Shown here piece after piece: positions 8,631 to 15,790 of a stretch of DNA of 64,000 nucleotides. Source of the DNA: Streptomyces stelliscabiei (GTDB lineage Bacteria > Actinomycetota > Actinomycetes > Streptomycetales > Streptomycetaceae); the NCBI RefSeq assembly GCF_014873495.1, contig NZ_JADBGF010000001.1, positions 1,116,001-1,180,000 of the forward strand, given 5' to 3'. Positions within the stretch are counted from its first letter, which is position 1. Every line of letters starts with the position of its first letter. The notes under the pieces are model-generated. The model had not been told where the DNA came from. It searched no databases and saw nothing but the letters and a program-made list of their open reading frames with translations. A program made the position numbers and the translations under genes.

Positions 8631-9076
8631 TTGTCCCCTTCATCGCCCTCTTCGGCGCCTTCTTGACGTACGCCCTCAACCAACGGGCCGTACGCAAAGA
8701 ACGTCGGGCCAAGACCTTCGCGGAAGCCCTGACAGCGGTCGAGGAGTACCTGGAAATGCCGTACCGCATACGACGACGCCCCAAATCCTCCTCCACCGTA
8801 CGGCAACAGCTCACCGACGAGGTCAGCGGCCTACTGGCCCGGATGGCATTCCACCAGGCGTGGCTCCAGATCGAGGCATCGGCGGTCGCGGGCCCCTACG
8901 CGACGCTTGTGGCCACGGCCACGGCCAGGGCGGAGGCCGGGGCACAGATGCGCCTCGCCTGGGATCAGCCGCCGATCACCACGGACAGCGGCATGAACCT
9001 CGGGGTGCCGTATCCGCGGGACCGATCAAACGCCGCTCGAGCCGAGTGCATTGAGGTGATGCGCAGTCACCTTTGA
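8564..9076 (+). CDS. Single-span membrane protein, candidate CBASS effector
   Basis: 170 residues from a GTG at 8564 with GGAGA seven bases upstream, overlapping the E2-like gene by 67 bases. One strong membrane helix lies at about residues 18-40 (TAALIVPFIALFGAFLTYAL), followed by a basic patch (RAVRKERRAK) that would place the remaining ~125 residues in the cytoplasm; these form long amphipathic helices. I recognise no named domain. Position as last gene of a CD-NTase/E2 set suggests a membrane effector, since many CBASS effectors are small membrane proteins, but they usually have two or more spans, so this is inference. It could instead be an unrelated island gene. Confidence 0.5.
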   Translation: MAVIAAAQATDGGWTWAQTAALIVPFIALFGAFLTYALNQRAVRKERRAKTFAEALTAVEEYLEMPYRIRRRPKSSSTVRQQLTDEVSGLLARMAFHQAWLQIEASAVAGPYATLVATATARAEAGAQMRLAWDQPPITTDSGMNLGVPYPRDRSNAARAECIEVMRSHL

Positions 9077-9143
9077 GAACGCCGTGATCTTGGTGACAAC
9101 TATCCCTCTTTTGTGCCAACTATGAATCCTCGTCACAAGGCGG

Positions 9144-10322
9144 CTAGCGTCGCACCCTGGGCATCCCGAGGCCGATCCACGAGATGATCTCGCGCTGGAT
9201 CTCGTTGTTGCCCCCGCCGAACGTGAAGATGACGGCCGAGCGGTAGCCGCGTTCGAGTTCGCCGTGCAGGACGGTGCCCGCGGAGCCCTCCTTGAGCGCG
9301 CCGGCGGCGGCGACGATCTCCATGAGCCAGGCGTAGGCGTCACGGCGGGCCTCGGAGCCGTAGACCTTGACGGCGGAGGCGTCCTGCGGGGTGAGGGTGC
9401 CCTCCTGGAGGGCGCTGACCATGCGCCAGTTGAGGAGTTTGAGGGCGTCGAGCCTGGTGTGGGTCTGGGCGAGGCGGCGACGGACCCAGGGCAGGTCGAT
9501 GACGCGGCGGCCGTCGGCGAGCTTGGTCTCCATGGCCCAGCGCTGGACGTTGTGCAGCGAGCGGATGGCCATGGTGCCGTGGGCGGCGAGGGTGACGCGC
9601 TCGTGGTTGAGCTGGTTGGTGATCAGCCGCCAGCCCTTGTTCTCCTCACCCACGCGGCGGGAGACGGGGACGCGGATGTTCTCGTAGTAGCTGGCGGTGG
9701 TGTCGTGCGAGGCGAGAGTGTTGATGAGGGTGCAGGAGTAGCCGGGTTCCGTGGTGGGGACGAGGAGCATCGTGATGCCCTTGTGGGGCGGGGCGTCGGG
9801 GTCGGTGCGCACCGCGAGCCACACCCAGTCGGCCGTGTCGCCGTTGGTGGTCCAGATCTTCTGTCCGTTGACGACGTAGTGGTCGCCGTCCCGGATCGCG
9901 CGGGTCTTCAGCGCGGCCAGGTCGGTACCGGCGTCGGGCTCGCTGTAGCCGATGGCGAAGTCGAGCTCGCCGGACAGGATCCGCGGCAGGAAGTACGACT
10001 TCTGTTCCTCGGTGCCGAACTGCATGATCGTCGGGCCGACCGTGTTGAGCGCCATCAGCGGCAGCGGAACGCCCGCCTGGGCGGCCTCGTCGAAGAAGAT
10101 GAACTGCTCGATCGCGGTCAGGCCGCGTCCGCCGTACTCCTCCGGCCAGCCCACGCCGAGCCAGCCGTCGGCGCCGAGGCGGCGGATGGTCGCACGGTAG
10201 AAGCGCTTCTGCGCCGCCGGGTCGGCATGCCGGGTGTAGGCGCCCTCCGGAACCAACTCGGCGAAGTAGGCGCGCAGTTCGGTGCGCAACCGCTGTTGCT
10301 CGGGCGTGTATTCGAGGTGCAC
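9144..10322 (-). CDS. Acyl-CoA dehydrogenase family protein
   Basis: 392 residues with the standard three-part fold: N-terminal helices (residues 1-120), the central beta domain with GYSEPDAGTDLAALKTRA and VNGQKIWTTNGD, and a C-terminal helical domain ending in FTFGGGNNEIQREIISWIGLGM. These enzymes oxidise acyl-CoA thioesters with FAD and pass electrons to ETF. The GTG at 10322 has GGAGG a few bases upstream and gives the family's usual length; the longer frame adds unrelated residues. No thiolase or enoyl-CoA hydratase is adjacent, so substrate is unknown; the closest groups act on branched, steroid or aromatic side chains. It is convergent with the island's last gene. Confidence 0.88.
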   Translation of the reverse strand: MHLEYTPEQQRLRTELRAYFAELVPEGAYTRHADPAAQKRFYRATIRRLGADGWLGVGWPEEYGGRGLTAIEQFIFFDEAAQAGVPLPLMALNTVGPTIMQFGTEEQKSYFLPRILSGELDFAIGYSEPDAGTDLAALKTRAIRDGDHYVVNGQKIWTTNGDTADWVWLAVRTDPDAPPHKGITMLLVPTTEPGYSCTLINTLASHDTTASYYENIRVPVSRRVGEENKGWRLITNQLNHERVTLAAHGTMAIRSLHNVQRWAMETKLADGRRVIDLPWVRRRLAQTHTRLDALKLLNWRMVSALQEGTLTPQDASAVKVYGSEARRDAYAWLMEIVAAAGALKEGSAGTVLHGELERGYRSAVIFTFGGGNNEIQREIISWIGLGMPRVRR

Positions 10323-10426
10323 GGCGCCTCCAGGCTCCCCAAGGCCGACCTGACGGCGCACACGCTAGAACGTGTTCCAGTAAGGGGGAAGAGCGGAGGC
10401 GGGGGCCATTTCCGGCACCCGGGGGC

Positions 10427-10804
10427 TCAGCGGAGGGTGGTGAGGAAGTCCGTGCAGGCCTGGGCGCACTCTCGGCAGGCCTTGGCACCGTCGTGGGCCC
10501 CGGGAGAATCGTCGAAGACGCGTGCGCACTCCAGGGCGACGGTGCGGCACCACTCCACCTGGAGGCGGATGCCCGCTTCGTCGAGGTTGGCCTCCTCCGA
10601 GAGCGCCCGGCACGTGGCGTCGCACACCTCCGCGCACATGATGCCCTTGCGGCGCATCTTCTCCTGGGCCTCGGGCCCGTCGGGATCGGCGAGGCTCGCC
10701 CGTAGCGCGCACGCCCGCGCGCATTCGGTGCACGCCTGCGCACAGGCGAAGCGGTCCTCGAGGAATTGGATGAGTTCCTGCTGGGATGTCGTCGTCGTGG
10801 TCAC
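10427..10804 (-). CDS. Four-helix-bundle copper-binding protein (Csp-like)
   Basis: 125 residues with a dozen cysteines in regular spacing along predicted helices: CAQACTECARAC, then MCAEVCDATC, EWCRTVALEC and ACRECAQAC. This is the pattern of the DUF326/Csp family of cytosolic copper-storage proteins, in which Cys line the inside of a four-helix bundle and bind Cu(I). There is no signal peptide, so it should be cytosolic like Csp3. The GTG at 10804 begins at the conserved region; the longer frame upstream adds unrelated Arg/Gly-rich residues. It appears monocistronic. A copper-responsive repressor is not visible nearby. Confidence 0.85.
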   Translation of the reverse strand: MTTTTTSQQELIQFLEDRFACAQACTECARACALRASLADPDGPEAQEKMRRKGIMCAEVCDATCRALSEEANLDEAGIRLQVEWCRTVALECARVFDDSPGAHDGAKACRECAQACTDFLTTLR

Positions 10805-10967
10805 CCCGGGCGGGTAGCCGGTGCCCCTCGCGCCAAACACGGGCCGCCGGGATCCGCCCGGCACGCGGTTCGGGGGGTTCCGTTTCCGGGAGTCCGGACA
10901 GGGCACCCGGGCACGAGCCGTTCGAAGCGGACCGGTTCACTCGACATATTGGGGGTATTCATCCCTT

Positions 10968-11330
10968 ATGAACATGGAATGGACTGATATAGCCGCAGAA
11001 CGAAGCGTACTGGCCGGTGCCGCCCCGTTCGTGGCAGGCCTCGTGGTGGTCGCCATGCTCATCGGCGCCCTGTGGCTGGGCGCCCGCGTACGCGCTCGTG
11101 AGCCGCGCCGACCGCGCCCCGACGAGCAGCCCCGGATCCCCGAGGGCGGCCCCGTCCGTGAGGAGCAGCTGAACCGCGAGCCCGACGAGATCCCCCAGAG
11201 CGACCGCCGGCTGACGCCCTACGAGGTGCACGGCAGCCAGGGGACCCGGCCGAGCCCGGACAAGAAGCGGCCCCGCTGGAGCAAGAACAGCAGCGGCGGC
11301 TTCGGCAGCGGCGGCCTGGGCGCGCACTGA
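10968..11330 (+). CDS. DUF6479-type small membrane protein
   Basis: 120 residues: a short N-terminus, one membrane helix at about residues 19-42 (FVAGLVVVAMLIGALWLGA), a basic stop-transfer patch, and a long hydrophilic tail rich in Arg, Pro and Gly. This matches DUF6479, found mainly in Streptomyces, of unknown function. The ATG at 10968 is preferred; a second ATG two codons later is possible. It is divergent from the copper-binding gene and followed directly by a strong bidirectional stem-loop. The tail is likely cytoplasmic by the positive-inside rule. Confidence 0.8.
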   Translation: MNMEWTDIAAERSVLAGAAPFVAGLVVVAMLIGALWLGARVRAREPRRPRPDEQPRIPEGGPVREEQLNREPDEIPQSDRRLTPYEVHGSQGTRPSPDKKRPRWSKNSSGGFGSGGLGAH

Positions 11331-11340
11331 CGGTCCACAG

Positions 11341-11400
11341 CGAACGCCGAGGGGCGTGGCGTCGAACAGATTCGTTCGACGCCACGCCCCTCGGCGTTCG
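11341..11400. terminator. Perfect 27-bp stem-loop between convergent genes
   Basis: Bases 11341-11367 and 11374-11400 are perfectly complementary around the loop AGATTC. It begins 10 bases after the DUF6479 stop and ends about 50 bases before the pobA stop on the opposite strand, so it can end transcription in both directions. Confidence 0.9.
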
Positions 11401-11449
11401 CGCGGTCGCGCCGGGCGATGTCCACCGCCGAGCGCTCACCACCGCCCGG

Positions 11450-12640
11450 TCAGGAATCGGCCTCCAGCGACAGCCCCGTGTAGTTCTCCGCCAGTTCGGC
11501 CGCCGCGTGGCGCGAGGTGGCGACCCGGTCGAGCTGCGAGAGCTGGAGCCTGGTCTCGAACGGGGACTGGTCAGGGTCCGCGTGCAGGGTCGTGGTCATG
11601 AAGTAGGAGAAGTGCTCGGCCCGCCAGACCCGGCGCAGACAGGTGTCCGAGTAGGCGTCGAGCAGCTCGGTCGAGCCGGTCTCCCTGAGCCGGGCGAAGG
11701 CGCGGGCCAGCACGATGACGTCGGTGGCGGCCAGGTTCAGCCCCTTGGCCCCGGTGGGCGGCACGATGTGCGCGGCGTCGCCGGCCAGGAAGACCCGGCC
11801 GTAGCGCATCGGCTCCGTGACGTGGCTGCGCATCGGGAGGACGGCCTTGGAGGTGACGGGCCCGCGCTTGAGCCGCCAGCCGGGTTGTGCGGTGAGCGCG
11901 AGGCGGGCGTCCAGCTCGTCCCAGATGCGCTCGTCGGACCAGTCGGCCGGGTCCGTGCCGTTCGGGACCTGGAGGTAGAGGCGGCTCACGGACGGCGACC
12001 GCATGCTCGCCAGCGCGAAGCCGCGCTCGGAGTGGGCGTAGATCAGCTCGTCGTAGACGGGCGGGGCGTCGGCGAGGATGCCCAGCCAGGAGTAGGGATA
12101 GGTCCGCTCGTACGTCGTTCGCACGCCGGCCGGGACGGCGTCGCGGGCCACGCCGTGGAAGCCGTCGCAGCCGACCACGTAGTCGCAGGTCAGGGTCTGC
12201 TCGCGGCCCCCGTGGGTGTAACGGATCGAGGGGCGGTCGCTGTCGGCGCCCTCCACCGCGTGCACCTCGGCCTCGAACAGCAGGGGTCCGCCGCCGGTGA
12301 GCTGGAGGGCGATGAGGTCCTTGACGACCTCGGTCTGGGCGTAGACCCACACCCGGCGCCCGCCGGTCAGCTCGGGGAAGTCGACGCGGTGGGCGCGGCC
12401 GTCGAAGCGCAGTTCGATGCCGTCGTGAGGGATGCCCTCGGCGTCCAGCCGGGCCCCCGCGCCGGCCGAGCGCAGTACGTCGACGGTGGCCTGCTCCAGG
12501 ATTCCGGCACGCTGACGCTGCTCGACGTAGGCGCGGTCCTTGCGTTCCAGAACCACACTGTCGATTCCCGCGTTGTGCAGCAGACGGGCCAGCAGCAGCC
12601 CCGCCGGGCCGCCGCCGATGATGCCGACAGTGGTGTGCAT
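11450..12640 (-). CDS. pobA: 4-hydroxybenzoate 3-monooxygenase
   Basis: 396 residues, the usual size of this flavoprotein, which hydroxylates 4-hydroxybenzoate to protocatechuate with NAD(P)H and O2. The FAD-binding GIIGGGPAGLLLARLL is at residues 6-22, the DG motif YVVGCDGFHG near the middle, and the GD motif FLAGDAAHIVPPTGAKGLNLA about two thirds along. The active-site region YSWLGILADAPP fits the family. The ATG at 12640 opens directly on the Rossmann motif. No protocatechuate genes (pca) are in the window, so the ring-cleavage enzymes must lie elsewhere. It may be controlled by the palindrome at 12705-12720. Transcribed in the same direction as the siderophore operon but 187 bases apart. 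Confidence 0.92.
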   Translation of the reverse strand: MHTTVGIIGGGPAGLLLARLLHNAGIDSVVLERKDRAYVEQRQRAGILEQATVDVLRSAGAGARLDAEGIPHDGIELRFDGRAHRVDFPELTGGRRVWVYAQTEVVKDLIALQLTGGGPLLFEAEVHAVEGADSDRPSIRYTHGGREQTLTCDYVVGCDGFHGVARDAVPAGVRTTYERTYPYSWLGILADAPPVYDELIYAHSERGFALASMRSPSVSRLYLQVPNGTDPADWSDERIWDELDARLALTAQPGWRLKRGPVTSKAVLPMRSHVTEPMRYGRVFLAGDAAHIVPPTGAKGLNLAATDVIVLARAFARLRETGSTELLDAYSDTCLRRVWRAEHFSYFMTTTLHADPDQSPFETRLQLSQLDRVATSRHAAAELAENYTGLSLEADS

Positions 12641-12704
12641 TGAGTACTCCTCGTCGTTGAGGACGAGCCGCGTCCCGTCCCCGGGTCCCGAGCTTGTTCG
12701 CCAG

Positions 12705-12720
12705 GTGAAATTTGCTTCAC
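12705..12720. promoter_or_regulatory. Candidate operator upstream of pobA
   Basis: GTGAAATTTGCTTCAC has 5-bp inverted arms (GTGAA/TTCAC) and sits 65-80 bases upstream of the pobA start, AT-rich against a GC-rich background. It could be the site for an IclR- or MarR-type aromatic-acid regulator, but no such gene adjoins it. Confidence 0.35.
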
Positions 12721-12827
12721 TATGTTGTGCGCATGAGTCTGCGCCCGGCCTGCCCGCCTGTCAACGGTCCACACTCCACCAGAGGGTCCGGGCGGGCGAT
12801 CGGGTTCCCTGGCGGGGCGAACGGGAG

Positions 12828-14018
12828 TCAGGCGACGAAGTGGAAACCCGGGTGCGGATGCATCAGGAAGTCGTGGTGCGAGATGTTCCAGGCGTAGGCG
12901 CCCGCGAGGGCGAAGGCGACCCGGTCCCCCGCCCGCAGCCCCGGCGCGTGCACCCGGCGCGCGAGGAGGTCCTTCGGCGTGCACAGCTGCCCGGCGAGGC
13001 TGACGCGCTCCCCCTGTGCCGCCGGGCGCGGCCACGGGTGCGGCCACCGCGCCACCGGCAGCACCGAGCACGGCTGGTCGTGGCCCTTGGTCGCCGGGGT
13101 GCGCAGATGGTGGGTGCCGCCCCTGACCACGGCGAACTCCTCGCCGTGGCTGCGCTTCACGTCGAGCACCTCGGTGGCGTACCAGCCGCAGTAGGCCGTC
13201 AGGGCCCGCCCGGGTTCGATGCGCAGTGTCAGTTCCGGGTACGTGTCGGCGAGCCGGGCGAGGCCTTCGCCGTACTGCTTCCAGTCGAATCGGCTCTCGG
13301 GGCGCGTGTAGTCGACGGCCATGCCGCCGCCGACGTTCACCTCGCGCGGCGGTACGTCCAGTGTCGTCGCCCATTCCACGATCGAGCGGGCGAGGAGGAG
13401 CAGTTCGGGGGCGTCGAGCCCGCTCGCCAGGTGGGCGTGGACGCCCAGCGGTTCGAGGTGCGGGTAGGTGCCGTCGGTGAGCGGGCGCAGTACGTCCGCC
13501 GCCCGGGTCGGGTCCAGGCCGAACGGGGTGGGCCGGCCGCCCATCGCGAGTGAGCTGCCCGCGAGCGAGCCGTCCGCCACCGCGAGGTTGAAGCGGAGCA
13601 GGACCCCGACGGGCCCGGCCGGTGCCACCCGGCGTGCCAGCTCGCCGAGCGTCCGCAGCTCGTGCTCGCTCTCGACGTGGAAGCGCGCGACGCCCCGCTC
13701 CAGCGCTGCCCGGATCTCGTCCGGGGTCTTGCCGGGGCCGCCGAAGGCCAGCGCTCTGTCCGGTACGGCCCGCGCCACGTGGGCGAGTTCACCGCCGGAG
13801 GACACCTCGTAGCCGTCGACGTACGGACCGAGCGCGGCCAGGATCTCCGGCTCGGGGTTGGCCTTGGCCGCGTAGTACAGCTCGACCCGGTCGGGGAGGG
13901 CGGCACGCACCTGCGCGGCGTGGTCGCGCAGCGCCGTCAGGTCGTACACGTAGGCGGGGAGTCCGGTAGGCGGCAGGGACAGGACACGGTCGCGTACGGC
14001 GGGGGTGGGCAGGGTCAT
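12828..14018 (-). CDS. PLP-dependent decarboxylase of siderophore pathway (PvsE/SbnH-like)
   Basis: 396 residues of the fold-type III (alanine racemase-like barrel) group-IV decarboxylases. The PLP lysine lies in LYYAAKANPEPEIL (about residue 52), with glycine-rich EVNVGGGMAVDY and a C-terminal SLAGQLCTPKDLL carrying the active-site Cys region. Relatives in siderophore clusters decarboxylate an amino-acid unit already joined to citrate (SbnH, PvsE). The ATG at 14018 has AGGAG six bases upstream; an ATG at 14036 overlapping the previous stop is possible but lacks such a site. It is the last gene of a four-gene operon with ATP-grasp and two NIS synthetases. Substrate is inferred from context. 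Confidence 0.85.
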   Translation of the reverse strand: MTLPTPAVRDRVLSLPPTGLPAYVYDLTALRDHAAQVRAALPDRVELYYAAKANPEPEILAALGPYVDGYEVSSGGELAHVARAVPDRALAFGGPGKTPDEIRAALERGVARFHVESEHELRTLGELARRVAPAGPVGVLLRFNLAVADGSLAGSSLAMGGRPTPFGLDPTRAADVLRPLTDGTYPHLEPLGVHAHLASGLDAPELLLLARSIVEWATTLDVPPREVNVGGGMAVDYTRPESRFDWKQYGEGLARLADTYPELTLRIEPGRALTAYCGWYATEVLDVKRSHGEEFAVVRGGTHHLRTPATKGHDQPCSVLPVARWPHPWPRPAAQGERVSLAGQLCTPKDLLARRVHAPGLRAGDRVAFALAGAYAWNISHHDFLMHPHPGFHFVA

Positions 14019-14032
14019 CGACGGCTCCTGGT

Positions 14033-15790
14033 TCATCGGGCGCCCCGGCGCAGGACGTCCTCGGCGAGGGGGGAGGGCAGGCGGACGTAGCCGGCCTCGC
14101 GGTCGGCCCTGCGCTCCCAGCGGGTGAGCAGATTGGCCTTGGCGGGGAGCGGGGCCCCGGCGAGGAGGGCGGAGAGAGGGGGCGGGCAGCCCTCCTCGTC
14201 GGCGTGGGCCCGCAGGGTCGCGCGAACGGCCGCCCACAGGTCGCGCTCGGTCCCGGGGTGCAGGTCGGCGAGGGCGGCGAGGAGCTCGGCGACGTGGTTG
14301 ACGAGGAGGCAGTACACGACGCGGTCCCAGCCGCGCCGGGCGTCGTACGACATCGGGCCGGCGACCTCGGGCGGGAGGGCCGCGAGGGCGTCGGTGTGGT
14401 GGTCGGGGACGAGCTTGGCGCCCTCCAGGTCGCGGAAGAGGACCTGGGCGGGCATGCCGTCGGTGTCGACGCAGACGAGGACGTTCTGGAGGTGGGGTTC
14501 GAGGACGAGCCCGTGGTCGAAGTAGGCGGCGAGGACCGGCGGCAGGAGGAGGCGGAGGTAGGACTTCCACCAGGTCAGGGCGGTCTCGGGGCCCGTGCCG
14601 GCGAGAAGGCGGGAGATGTGGGCGGCGCTGGTCGGGTACTCGTCGGCGACGGCGGCCGCGAGCAGCGGGGTGGTGCCGGGCAGCAGGCGCCGGGACAGGC
14701 CTTCGCGGACGATCACACCGAAGCCTTCGAGGAGGGCCCGGTCGGTGGTGCCGTCGGGGCCGGGGACGGCGAGGCTGCGGTAGGCGGGTTCGCGGAGCAT
14801 CGCGCTGCCGGGGAAGCGGCTCTCCAGGTCGGTGAGGACCGGGGCGAGGAGGCGGGTGAGGGCGACGGCGCCGGAGAGTTCGTAACTGGCGTTCTTGCGC
14901 ACGCAGTTGGTGATGCGGACGTTGAGGCTGAACTTCAGGAAGGCGTCACCGTCGAAGAGGGTGCGGACGGAGGCGGTGGCCGCGTACTCCCGGCCGCCGG
15001 GGCCCAGGTCGAGGATGTCGCCGCGGCCCAGCGCCTCACGCAGCAGCCGGTGCCCGCGCAGCATCTCGTACTGCCAGGGGTGGGCGGGCAGCGGGCGGTA
15101 GCCCCCGGGGACGTCGCCGAGGTCCCCGTCGAGCACGGCGGTGGCCCCCGCCTCGGCGCTCTCCTCGGCGATGAGGTGCTCGCGGACGGCGAGGCGGCGC
15201 AGCGGGAAGGAGGCACCGGCCTCGGGGGCGTACGACTGCCATGCCTCGGTGGCGCCGGTGCGGGCCTTGGGAGTGGGGTGGAAGCGGTGGCCGAACAGCA
15301 GGGACTGCTCGGAGGCGAGGTAGTCCGGGCGCCCGGGCGGGAGGTGCGCGCCGGTCTCGCGGGCGCTGAGCGTGGTGGCGAGGGTGCGGTGACTGGAGTC
15401 GACCTGCTGCAGGAACTCGGGGTTGCGGACGCCGGTGCGCAGGGACAGTTCGTCGTGCGTGTACTCGGCGAGGCGGCGCCAGTCCAGCCGCGTCCATCCG
15501 GCGTCGGACCGCTCGTGGACGGGGCCGGTGAAGCGGTGGGCACCCAGCAGGGAGGTGCGGCGCAGGGCCACCCGGAGGAGGAGGCCGCGGCGGGGCAGGC
15601 GCAGCAGGAGGTGGCCGTCACTGACGGCGGTCTGGTGTTCGGGGCCGGAGACCTCGCGCAGCAGACAGTTCAGGAGGGTGTGGGCGACGGCGTCGTCGGC
15701 GGTGGGGAGGTGGGTGGTACCGAGCGAGTCGGTGAGCGGGGGCATGCGGTGGCTCCAGCGGGTACACGGACGTGGGGGCGGGGCGGTCAC
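14033..15790 (-). CDS. IucA/IucC-family NIS synthetase (PvsD-like position)
   Basis: 585 residues, typical for the family. It contains the nucleotide/Mg segment LPAHPWQYEML, the conserved LKFSLNVRITNCVRKN block and, later, FDHGLVLEPHLQNVLV followed by FRDLEGAKL, all signatures of NRPS-independent siderophore synthetases, which adenylate a citrate- or ketoglutarate-type carboxylate and condense it with an amine or alcohol. The GTG at 15790 overlaps the preceding stop (GTGA), supporting translational coupling. Its TNCVRKN block is the more canonical of the two synthetases here. Which carboxylate it uses cannot be read directly. Confidence 0.9.
   Translation of the reverse strand: MTAPPPRPCTRWSHRMPPLTDSLGTTHLPTADDAVAHTLLNCLLREVSGPEHQTAVSDGHLLLRLPRRGLLLRVALRRTSLLGAHRFTGPVHERSDAGWTRLDWRRLAEYTHDELSLRTGVRNPEFLQQVDSSHRTLATTLSARETGAHLPPGRPDYLASEQSLLFGHRFHPTPKARTGATEAWQSYAPEAGASFPLRRLAVREHLIAEESAEAGATAVLDGDLGDVPGGYRPLPAHPWQYEMLRGHRLLREALGRGDILDLGPGGREYAATASVRTLFDGDAFLKFSLNVRITNCVRKNASYELSGAVALTRLLAPVLTDLESRFPGSAMLREPAYRSLAVPGPDGTTDRALLEGFGVIVREGLSRRLLPGTTPLLAAAVADEYPTSAAHISRLLAGTGPETALTWWKSYLRLLLPPVLAAYFDHGLVLEPHLQNVLVCVDTDGMPAQVLFRDLEGAKLVPDHHTDALAALPPEVAGPMSYDARRGWDRVVYCLLVNHVAELLAALADLHPGTERDLWAAVRATLRAHADEEGCPPPLSALLAGAPLPAKANLLTRWERRADREAGYVRLPSPLAEDVLRRGAR

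Noticed and set aside
9080..9140. Repeated CAACTAT motif between the island and the acyl-CoA dehydrogenase gene
   Set aside because: Only two short copies, no symmetry beyond chance, and no promoter position that fits.
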